NCBI GenBank assembly: GCA_963662175.1
Contig: OY759221.1
Location: 34,532,045-34,596,044 of the forward strand
Direction of reading: 5' to 3'
Origin: Aradus depressus
Taxonomy: Eukaryota; Arthropoda; Insecta; Hemiptera; Aradidae
DNA length: 64,000 nt
Part shown: positions 22,205-30,800 of the stretch, in pieces
Layout of the letters: the number at the start of each line of letters is the position of its first letter
Numbering within the stretch: position 1 is the first letter of the stretch
The notes under the pieces: model-generated
What the model was told of the DNA's origin: nothing
Database searches by the model: none
What the model saw: the letters and a program-made list of their open reading frames with translations, nothing else
Position numbers and translations under genes: made by a program

Positions 22205-22490
22205 TTACTTCCCCATGTATACGTTTTATTGGCGAAGTTATATAATCGGCCAGAAATTCAATATTGAATTTTCACCGGAATTTTATGTTTTCCGTATCCT
22301 GATTCGAAAAATGTAAAAAAACAAATTCCTGAATGTCTGTGAAGACGATAACTTCTGATAGAATAAATATATCGAAATGAAATTTTATATATGGATCCAG
22401 GACACAATAAGGACAACATCTTCTAATTTTCAAGGAAATCGGCCAAATTGAAGCGGGGGGATCAGAGGAGTAGCTCACATCTCAAAAACA
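22205..22490 (+). repeat. R1 modular repeat copy
   Basis: Head block ACTTCCCCATGTATACG followed by 'gtcagaaattca'-like sequence and one module. It faces the preceding copy. Confidence 0.7.
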
Positions 22491-22649
22491 CTAATATAAT
22501 AATAATAAATTTATTTCCGTTAAACCAATACATGGTAATAGGATACGTCAAAAGAATTTATACATTAAGATAGCTTATAAATTAGGTTTATAACTAGTTG
22601 AGTCTAACAAATCTATGATTAGTAGTAATAACAAAACTATTAAAAGAAG

Positions 22650-22697
22650 TAGTCCCAACGATGTTTCGGGACGCTTACATCCCATCATCAGGTCCCA
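22650..22697 (-). ncRNA. Hammerhead-ribozyme-like motif (family C)
   Basis: Minus strand: CTGATGA, stem II GGGA...TCCC, then GAAAC. A flanking GGGAC occurs on both sides of the core. Origin is probably a Penelope terminal repeat. Confidence 0.5.
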
Positions 22698-22985
22698 ATG
22701 TGCGAGATATAGAAAAAAAAACAATTTAACTATAATAATATATGAAAAAAAAGAAAATATATATCTATATATAGATTAATCAATTATAAATTAATATATA
22801 AAAAGTCTAAATGAATAAAAAAATTCCAATAAAAATATCCAATAAGCGCCATTTCTTAGCGCAAAAGTAGTCGATTTTAAATTCAAAAACTCAAAAACAT
22901 AAGATGAAATTCTTTACCCCCCTCCCCTATAGTAAGAATTAGTTATATTGAGCTTATACCCCCCCCCCCCCCCCCCCCCCCCCTA
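22698..22985. other. Spacer with C homopolymer
   Basis: AT-rich, ending in a ~23-nt C tract (about 22961-22983). Homopolymers of this length are prone to sequencing error. Confidence 0.5.
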
Positions 22986-22989
22986 AATG

Positions 22990-23230
22990 CCTTACGTAAT
23001 TTATGAATGACCGCTAAGGACGACAGCTATTAATTTTCAGCGGAATGTGCAGAAGAGAAGATAGGGATCAGAGAAGTGAGGCCCCAAAATCCCAATAACT
23101 AGCAATGTAATGAATCTATCGACATAAAAATAAACTTTTGATGTTTACCTCATTCGTTCAATTGGTTTTACAGAGAGAGAAAAAAACAAATTTAGATTAA
23201 TTTGTCCAGTGGAAGTACATTGTCTGTGAT
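22990..23230 (+). repeat. R1 modular repeat copy
   Basis: Two diverged modules ending in the family terminus ('ggaagtacattgtctgtgat'). Confidence 0.65.
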
Positions 23231-23600
23231 GATTCGAATATAATTAATAAACTTTACTCAACCCTCGTAAGAAACTGTAATTTCCTGTATATATCAACAC
23301 AAATTCACAATATGGTTTACCCATCTTAATTAGATCAATTATAATTGATTATTAAAAAATTATTGGTGCATTATATAAAATACATACGTCCACATACTTA
23401 TGTATATACATTACATGTTAAATAGATAAATAGATAGTGTTATGTAATAGTAACTATGGACATTATGTGTCAGCAATTAGTAAGAATGAAATAGGCTTTA
23501 GTGCTCCTTTCGAATGATTACGTAACTTTCTTAATAAATAGCTGACTAATGTCACTTTGAAAATGTTAATAACTATTAACAATTAGTCATTCTTTATTTT

Positions 23601-23840
23601 TACTTTCTTATATCTATAGTATAAGGAAGTATTTGTAATCTTTAAAAATCCGATTTTTATGTTTTCAATGGAATTTTAGATTTTAAGGTCCTCATGTTTT
23701 GACAATTTTCGCAATGTGTGTGTAAATGATTGGAACTCAAAAACGGTTAGTCCTATCGAAAAATTGGTATCTATTTTATATTTTCTAGATATTTCTAGGT
23801 ATTAAGAACATGTTACCTTTAAAAACAGCCCATTATATCT
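23601..23840 (+). repeat. R4 dispersed repeat
   Basis: 'aaaacggttagtcctatcga' and the 'ttactttcttatatct' head recur in inverted orientation at 54770-55175. Function unknown. Confidence 0.55.
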
Positions 23841-24288
23841 AGGTATCTCCTTTACAGCACTTATTTTATCAGATTAACTGTGGTTTTAAAGGAAGTGTGG
23901 GTTTAGTCAGAAAAAATAACTTTTTTAGATACGGCTTAAAAATGTCTTGAAATCTTCCACGATCCTAGGATAGGTAGAGATTCAAGTAGCATTAAAAATG
24001 AACTTTCACGCAAATGGTTAGATAACATTTATTTTCTATTCACAGCTTCATTAAATTCATCAATTTTATTGACTTAATCCATCTTCGTTTGGCCAATTTT
24101 GCTTGAGTTCATAAAAAAAAGAGTATTTATTGCCTAAAAATCTAACAGCAACTTGTCAACTTGGCTTAAGCTGTAGTCTGGATAAATCAGGAAGAGGGGA
24201 GGTAAGTGGAGGCTAATCACTCCCAGAAGTCAAAACGAAAAATTTGGACTTAAAGAAAAAATATACTAAATAGTGATCAATGTTTTTT
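23841..24288. other. Left flank of the Polinton
   Basis: AT-rich, no gene. It ends in a T run directly before the target duplication. Confidence 0.5.
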
Positions 24289-24294
24289 ATCGAT
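24289..24294. repeat. Polinton target site duplication (left), ATCGAT
   Basis: The same hexamer follows the other end at 41897-41902. Six-base duplications are the norm for Polintons. Because ATCGAT is its own reverse complement, the exact split between duplication and terminal repeat is formally ambiguous. The AG/CT terminal rule of Polintons fixes it here. Confidence 0.9.
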
Positions 24295-24625
24295 AGTAGT
24301 ATAGAAATGTATGTCCTGGGACACCGATAACGATCAAGGGACTTAGCGACGTCACAGAATGAAGTTTGGGGGTGTGTCCGCCCCATCCTGGCACGCTGAT
24401 TGGCTGACAGGCGAGATAACATGCTTAGCTACGTCACAGGACTTGATATTTCAAGCCCAATGTCCCAGGACATACATCCGGGTTTTGAGGAATTTGTGTC
24501 CTAGAAAAGTAAGGAATGCGTCCCAGAACATACACCTATGTATTTTCAATGGGGATAGATAAGATGTTTGTAAACAAGTCAATAAAAACAGATTAGAAAA
24601 AATGCAATTCATTATTTTTAATTGG
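24295..24625 (+). repeat. Polinton left terminal inverted repeat (331 bp)
   Basis: Starts AGTAGTATAG and matches 41566-41896 in inverted orientation to its last base, where the two sides diverge (ATAGA versus CTAAA). By eye I find no mismatch. It contains two GACGTCAC/TACGTCAC-type sites (about 24348 and 24431) that resemble CRE/ATF half or full sites. It is a probable replication origin and integrase binding end. Confidence 0.95.
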
Positions 24626-25106
24626 ATAGATAACGGAGTCTAGTTGGTAAACAATAGTAAAAACACTATTTGCTTCCTTATTATGAATGGGATGTTTGTA
24701 AAATAGTTTTTTTAAAGGCAGTAGTAAAAGATAATAGTTCTCATTCATTGATAACTATCTTGTGTACACATTAGAATGAATCTTCTTGCGTAGGAGTATC
24801 TTGAGGGGGGGCGAGTATTGATAAAAATTGCCTATGATGACATTACAATACGTCACTGAGGGCATACTATAATAGTGTTAACAACGTCACAGCCCATAAC
24901 GTAAGAGGGTTAACAAGCTTGTAAAGGTGGGCTTTAGCAAAATCAAGCTTTTTCAAATTACTTAGGAAATAAGGGGATTTTTTTTATTTGATATCCTGGC
25001 ATGTAAATTTTCTCCTTTGTGGAGAGTGAAAAAATTGTTTAGAGAGTAACACCGTACAAGAAAGGATCTGAAAATCGTATTCAGGCTATAGCGAATCAGA
25101 CAAAAG
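24626..25106. promoter_or_regulatory. Left subterminal region, non-coding, with ACGTCAC motifs
   Basis: No gene. Further ACGTCAC strings occur near 24851 and 24885. The block 24923-24955 (AGGTGGGCTTTAGCAAAA onward) is matched in inverted orientation at 41278-41310. Homology between the two ends therefore continues, decayed, beyond the perfect inverted repeat. Confidence 0.5.
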
Positions 25107-25314
25107 ATGAGTTGTCTTGAAATCAATTTGGGTGCGGAAGACTTAACAGGCGAAAATGATATACGAATCCCAAGATAATATCAATTGGGAATTAGAGAAG
25201 ATAGACTGGCATAAAGCATGTAGGCATCTAGTATTTTCTGAAGATTTCATAATTAATCATCAGGACTATATGAGTACTTATTCATTTCAAGAATGTATCG
25301 CATATTTGCGTTAA
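25107..25314 (+). pseudogene. Small ORF, probably frameshifted remnant
   Basis: An ATG at 25107 opens a 23-codon frame (MSCLEINLGAEDLTGEN...) that stops at 25176-25178. The +1 frame is open from ATG 25156 to TAA 25312-25314 (52 codons, containing DNINWELEKIDWHKACRH). Coding-like composition passes from one frame to the other near 25165-25180, which suggests a single ~68-codon gene broken by an indel. AATAAA follows the stop. No family is recognised. The 52-codon frame alone could instead be the real gene. Confidence 0.35.
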
Positions 25315-25583
25315 AATAAATAACATATTAAATTTTTATGTTTTCTTTTTCCATCCTGTACTACTATTAAATTTCGCGGAGGTTATGAGTAATTTAAGCA
25401 TTTTGTGATAAAGTATTTATTGAATTATATTTACATATACATTATGTTTCAAAAAAACGCTTTAACAATTTTTATTGAAATATTATCAATTATACATATA
25501 CATATAATTTATACAAAAATTAATTACACAGAGTTAATAATATATACTTAATGTTATGAGATTATTTGATGCTCTGAGAATAC

Positions 25584-25684
25584 AAATAACATTCATAGCG
25601 CTGTGGTTAGCCTATTACATTGAATATTATGTAGCTATGATGCTCAATGTAATAAGTTCGCTAACAGCGCTGTGAATGTTATTT
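25584..25684. repeat. Imperfect long hairpin downstream of the dUTPase gene
   Basis: Arms 25584-25622 and 25645-25684 are inverted copies with a few mismatches. Both contain AGCGCTGT and ATAACATTCA, around a 22-nt loop. It sits ~80 bp past the dUTPase stop codon, so it might act in 3'-end formation, packaging or replication, or be a small nested repeat. Confidence 0.7.
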
Positions 25685-25762
25685 TTTTTTTATAATACAC
25701 TGTATTTGGAGAAAATTTAAAATAATATACTTTTAACATTTATCATAATAAAAAAACGTTGA

Positions 25763-26194
25763 TTAATTGCCAGATGAACCAAAACCAAGAACACCTCTTG
25801 GTGTTTCTGGCATATTTTCAATGGAAGGCAATTCAATAATAGCAGGAATTGTAATTTGTTCACAAATTAGCTGCGCTATTTTCATTTTGCATGTAACCAT
25901 AAAGTCCATATCATTATTGTTTATTACTATTATCCCGATATTGCCGGTGTAGTCATAATCGATTACACCTGCCCCAATATCAATGTTTTGTAAAGACAAT
26001 CCACTCCGAGGTGCGATTCTACCATAATGTCCTTTTGGCAAAATAATTCGAAGATCGGTTGAAATTAATCTTCTTTGCCTGGGGGGAATGGTCACCGTGT
26101 AGGCACTATATAAATCCATACCTGCAGAGAGTGGAGTGTTTCGAGTAGGTGAAGTGGCGAGGGGGGATAATTTCTGAAATAATAATTGACTCAT
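25763..26194 (-). CDS. dUTPase (dUTP pyrophosphatase, trimeric type)
   Basis: 143 aa, the usual length for a single-domain trimeric dUTPase, which hydrolyses dUTP to dUMP and limits uracil in DNA. All five motifs are visible in order: I AGMDLYSA (24-31), II GRIAPRSGL (58-66), III GAGVIDYDYTGNIGIIVIN (74-92, including the expected catalytic-site Asp and Tyr), IV KIAQLI (105-110) and V RGVLGFGSSGN (133-143). Start ATG at 26194. The gene lies alone near the left end and is transcribed outwards. A TATA-like element at 26263-26273 could drive it. dUTPase is not part of the core Polinton set, but is common in large DNA viruses, retroviruses and hosts. Capture from a virus or host is inferred. Confidence 0.96.
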   Translation of the reverse strand: MSQLLFQKLSPLATSPTRNTPLSAGMDLYSAYTVTIPPRQRRLISTDLRIILPKGHYGRIAPRSGLSLQNIDIGAGVIDYDYTGNIGIIVINNNDMDFMVTCKMKIAQLICEQITIPAIIELPSIENMPETPRGVLGFGSSGN

Positions 26195-26262
26195 ATTTTA
26201 ACTAACAAACTTGACAATATTATACGGGCTAAAATATTAAAGTCAATAGGGGATAGTATAAG

Positions 26263-26273
26263 TTTTTATATAC
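26263..26273 (-). promoter_or_regulatory. TATA box candidate for the dUTPase gene
   Basis: Minus strand reads GTATATAAAAA, 70 bp before the dUTPase ATG. No clear TCAGT initiator follows at +30. Confidence 0.4.
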
Positions 26274-26360
26274 AGTATATATACGCTTAGATAACGCATT
26301 TTAAAAATATTATTGTTGATAACATATCAAATGATTGAGAAGGATGTTGAAATATGGATA

Positions 26361-26690
26361 AAATAGAAAATGCATTCTTATAATTGTAAAGATAAAAAGT
26401 TGGAAAACAAGGAGGAATTTGATGATATTAAAGTGCATAGGTTAAGGGAAAAATATCAGTAAACAAGGCCGAATAACACACATTTCGTAAACAAATTAAG
26501 AAACATGCTGAGGCTGATTGCAACGAGTTCAAAGGTTATTGTCAGTATTAATTTGGTAAAAAAGATTAGAAAATGCTTCCTATTATTTTATAATCATTTA
26601 GATAAACATTGAAAAACAGTTGAAGGAATTTGAAGATATCTATTAAAAAGTGCATAGTCCAAAGAAAAATAACAATAACAAGGTTAAGAG
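26361..26690 (+). repeat. Degenerate direct repeat (two ~115-bp copies)
   Basis: About 26361-26475 and 26568-26690 share, in the same order, 'gaaaatgc', 'gaatttga.gatat', 'aaagtgcatag' and 'aacaagg' blocks. Neither copy has an open frame. It may be the decayed remnant of a duplicated small gene or a regulatory repeat between the divergent dUTPase and orf270 transcription units. Confidence 0.45.
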
Positions 26691-26704
26691 ATATCCGAAA
26701 GTAG

Positions 26705-26742
26705 TATATAAACTCGTTGAAAATGAACTAATATCATCAGTT
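26705..26742 (+). promoter_or_regulatory. TATA box plus arthropod initiator for orf270
   Basis: TATATAAA at 26705-26712 and TCAGTT at 26737-26742 put the initiator A (26739) 34 nt from the first T of the TATA box. That is close to the canonical insect core promoter spacing. Confidence 0.65.
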
Positions 26743-26793
26743 TGTTTTGTGTTCCCAAGTTTTCTTTCACTGTGCCAATTATTCTCCTTCAAC

Positions 26794-26870
26794 GTGAGTA
26801 TTCTTTGAATTGACTTAGAAATTTTATTTTAATAATATACAATATTACAATAAGAATTTTTTGTTCATAG
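26794..26870 (+). other. Probable 5'UTR intron of orf270 (77 bp)
   Basis: AAC/GTGAGT donor at 26794 and a T-rich TTTTTTGTTCATAG acceptor ending at 26870, one base before the ATG at 26872. It places the transcription start (26739), a ~55-nt leader and the start codon in one coherent model. Confidence 0.5.
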
Positions 26871-26871
26871 T

Positions 26872-27684
26872 ATGGCTGCTGTACCAATTTTATCCCTGAT
26901 AATACGGATTTTAGAATTGGGGCTCACTACAATCCGTGAATGGGATTCTGTTTTATTAATATTAAAAAAAGACCCGAAAATATTAGTGGATAGTGGGAAA
27001 ACAAGTATCATTGATAATTTATTCAATGTACTAATTGAATATAAATGTAAAATTGAAGACAGCCAACAGGCGCAATATTTTGACTTGGGTGCTGAAGAGG
27101 TCTGCTTAGACGTAATCAAGGAACTTGTCGCCGGGTCCATCGAAGTATATGATTCTAAAAATGCCGACGAAATTATTAAAATGATTAGTCGGCTATTGGT
27201 TAAGCAGCAAAAATCTATTAAGCGTAAAGTTATTTCTAAAATTTCTGCCACTAGCTCTATACCTTGTATGAGTAGAACTAGTTCAGAAACAATCACTATT
27301 GACGAGAACTCTGATTTATCCGATTCAGAGGATATTTTAGATTTTTTATTCGAAAGTAAGAAAAGGAAATTGGAGGAAGTTTCGATCCGGCAAAGTTTAA
27401 CAATTAATTCGAATGGAAATTCCCATAAAATTAGTACACCCGGAGAAGCAAATGGGACACATTTGGTTAAAATCGAAATAAGTGATTTAAAAGATTTGAG
27501 TGATATTCCATCAAACGACTGGTGGAAGCATGTTAATAAAAAATTATATTTTTTAACAGACTCGAAAAAAGATACTTTATATAAAGATTTGAATGGGATG
27601 ATTAAACTGGCCGGATCAAAACTTCTGAAAATTCCAGGAGTTACAAAAGAAACCAAAAGCTTGTATGGATTTAGGCGTTTTTAA
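26872..27684 (+). CDS. Polinton orf270, unknown function
   Basis: 270 aa from an ATG directly behind a splice acceptor. Residues ~1-125 look helical (ILSLIIRILELGLTTI..., LLVKQQKSIKRKVISKI). A Ser/Thr- and acid-rich linker (TITIDENSDLSDSEDI) follows, then a basic KSKKRKLEE that could be a nuclear localisation signal. The C-terminus is basic and ends YGFRRF. There are no transmembrane segments, zinc sites or enzymatic motifs. It lies directly upstream of the polymerase on the same strand, 145 bp apart. A DNA-binding or replication-accessory role (for example the protein primer) is possible, but nothing in the sequence proves it. The antisense strand is also open over most of the gene (26865-27656); I treat that as a shadow. 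Confidence 0.75.
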   Translation: MAAVPILSLIIRILELGLTTIREWDSVLLILKKDPKILVDSGKTSIIDNLFNVLIEYKCKIEDSQQAQYFDLGAEEVCLDVIKELVAGSIEVYDSKNADEIIKMISRLLVKQQKSIKRKVISKISATSSIPCMSRTSSETITIDENSDLSDSEDILDFLFESKKRKLEEVSIRQSLTINSNGNSHKISTPGEANGTHLVKIEISDLKDLSDIPSNDWWKHVNKKLYFLTDSKKDTLYKDLNGMIKLAGSKLLKIPGVTKETKSLYGFRRF

Positions 27685-27730
27685 TAAGTTATAATTTTTG
27701 TTGTTTATTCCATATAGAATCATATATTCG

Positions 27731-27737
27731 TATATAA
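27731..27737 (+). promoter_or_regulatory. TATA box candidate for the DNA polymerase gene
   Basis: TATATAA about 100 bp upstream of the ATG at 27830. No strong initiator is seen ~30 bp downstream. Confidence 0.4.
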
Positions 27738-27829
27738 AACATAATAGAATCATATTTTTACTTTTATAGATTTTTGATACTTATACATTATTAAAACTAG
27801 TGTTGGTTTTTTTTAATATAGGGAATTAT

Positions 27830-30800
27830 ATGGAGGATATTGTTTTATCTGAAATGGAAGACGAGATGGAAAATGTAAAAATTTATAATGAATTCGTTAA
27901 GTTAAAAAACGAAAACATTTTTTATTTGAAAAATAGTATAAATATAAGTAGTATAAGTTTAGTTATTAACACGTATTATTACAAGTTTTTGCATATTTTA
28001 TCTAATTTAATAGGTATTTATAAAAAAATTAATATATCTTTAAAAGTAAATTGTGAATATAAAAATATTAATGATAATATTATGTATAATATTACATATC
28101 CTATTAAGAAATCTATTCAAAAAATAGAAGATATAGATGTTACATTACAAAATATCAAGTCTACCTTACATTTTTTTGATTTAAAAAATCGTATGCAGGA
28201 TTATGTATTTCAAAAAGTTAACAATATTTTATTAATTGTTTCACCTAATGTTGATATTAATACATTGGATTTAACTGATGACAGTGATTATAGTGATGTT
28301 GATGATGAGAGTGATAATGACGAATCTATTATTGTACAAAATGCTAATTTTAAAAAAAAGAAGGATAGGCTTCAATTTTGTAATATAAATAATAAATTTA
28401 TAGAAATTGAAAATGCATTTAAATGCAATTTACAAACTTTTTATGTGAAAAATACCGATTCAAGTTTTAAAGATATTCAACTTTTATTATTATATTATAA
28501 AAATGAAATGAAGCATATATTAGAAAATGCTTTGAGAAAACATGGGTCAATTAAGTTCAATTTATTACTTGAGGCAACATATTTTAAACCTGTAATAAAT
28601 GAATATCAAAATAGATCATTTAAAACAAATAATTCTATATTATATAAAGAAACAAATATAAATAATTTATTATTAAAATGTTTTGAAAAATTGAAAAATG
28701 AGGAGGCTAATTATGAAGGGCAAAAAAGTGGGTGGTCATTATTCCATATCGATGGTATAATGATACGAATTAATAAATTTACCCCATTAAGAGGTTCATC
28801 TTATTTAAAACTTCCAAAAAAATTAGCTAGCAAAAAAGCTATTATAAATCCTAAAAATAATGATATATATTGCTTCAAATGGGCAATATTAAGTCGGTAT
28901 GTAAACGGCCCTCATAGGGAAAGGGTAAATCACAGATATTTTGCACTAGAATCAAAATTCAATTTTAGCGGTATTAATTTCCCAGCTCCGATACAACAAA
29001 TATCGAAATTTGAAAAAAATAATAAGGTATCCATAAATATTTATGCCTATAATGACAATATGAATATTTATCCTTTAAAAGTTACAACAAAAGAGATGAA
29101 GAATCATTTTGACTTACTTCTTATCACCAATAATGAAATATTTCATTATGCATACATCACGTCTTTATCAAAAATAGTAAGATCTCAAATTACATGTAAT
29201 ACTAGGAAAATACATATTTGTAAAAGATGTTTAATATTTTTCCATTCGAAACAACGGTTAAACAGCCATAAAAAAGAATGCTGCGAACATAAGCCTGTTC
29301 GGGTGATAATGCCTGATTCGTTTAATAACGAAATTAATAAAGAATATTTACCTATATTGAAATTTAAAAATTATCATTACCAATATAGATTACCAATAGT
29401 AATATATGCCGATTTTGAGAGCATCTTAAAACCTTATAGTACATGTTTACCTTCTGAAACAATATCATTTACAGAATCTAAACAATTACATGAACCAATG
29501 AGTTTTTGCATATATTTTGTTATTGATGAAAGCGTGCCAGAACTTATTCGATCTAAATTACCTAATGAACCATATTTGTATCGAGGGCTTGACGCATCCA
29601 AGCATTTCATAAGATATATTGTTAAAATGTGTAACTATATAGGCCAATTATGTAGTATAAATGTTAAATTAATTATGTCCAATGAAGATACGCATAGGTT
29701 TGAAAACAGTTTGAAATGCGAAATGTGCCAAAGAAATTTTAGTGATATTTGGTCGCCGGTTAAAGACCATGACCATTTAACAGGCCAATACCGTTCTGCA
29801 TTATGTTCATCTTGCAATCTTAAACGAAAAAAACAGACTTATATTCCAGTAATTATTCACGGCTTTTCTAATTATGACAGTCATTTCATTGTCAGAGAAT
29901 TAGGATATGATATAGAAAATATTCGTGTAATTCCTAATACTAGAGAAAAATATATAACAATTTCAAAATCACTTAACGATGAAATGCAAATACGGTTTAT
30001 TGATAGTTATCGTTTTATGCCTAGAAGTTTAAATGAATTAGCACAAAATTGCACTAAAGACCAATTCTATCATTTACAAAAAGTATTTTCGCATAATGAT
30101 TTTCCTATTATTACACGTAAAGGTATCTATCCTTATGAGTATACAGATAATTGGGATAAATTAAAGGAAACACAATTACCTCCTAAAGAATGTTTTTATA
30201 GTTCTCTTACAGATGATCATATATCTGATGAAGATTATGATTATGCTAAAACCATTTGGAGCCATTTTAATATACAAAATCTTGGAGAATATTCTGATTT
30301 ATATTTAAAAATTGACGTCATGCTTTTATGCGATATATACGAGAATTTTAGGCAATTGTGTATAGATAATTATGGCTTAGATTGTGCCCATTATTTTAGT
30401 ATTCCGGGATATACATTCGATGCAATGTTAAAATTTACAGGTGTTGAATTGGAACTTTTAACAGATTATTCAATGTATCTATTCTTAGAACGTGGTATAA
30501 GAGGGGGGATATCAATTTGTAATAAAAGATATAGTGTTGCGAATAATCCATACCTTGGCCACTTATATGACTCTAATAAACCAACATCTTATTTGATGTA
30601 TTTAGATGCAAATAATTTATATGGATGGGCATTGTCACAGTATATGCCAATATCCAATTTTAAATGGAGAACCAATTTAAATCTTAATATTTTGGAACTC
30701 CCTGATGATTCTGATATTGGGTATATCTTAGAAGTGGATATAAAATACCCTGAGAAATTACATGATGAACACAATGATTTTCCTTTTTTACCTATAAATG

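Noticed and set aside
22961..22983. C homopolymer as a functional element
   Set aside because: More simply a simple-sequence tract that may also be an assembly artefact.
24359..24562. 67-codon ORF in the left terminal repeat, identical to the one at 41629-41832
   Set aside because: It exists twice because the terminal repeats are identical; no domain and no independent coding evidence.
26865..27656. 263-codon antisense ORF opposite orf270
   Set aside because: Antisense shadow: hydrophobic, low-complexity translation, while the plus frame has a promoter, splice site and NLS-like features.
27800..27829. N-terminal ten-codon extension of the polymerase
   Set aside because: Starts with GTG; the first ATG is 27830 and eukaryotic initiation is expected there. 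The same reasoning trims the upstream ends of the 421-aa, ATPase, secreted and SOCS-like ORFs.
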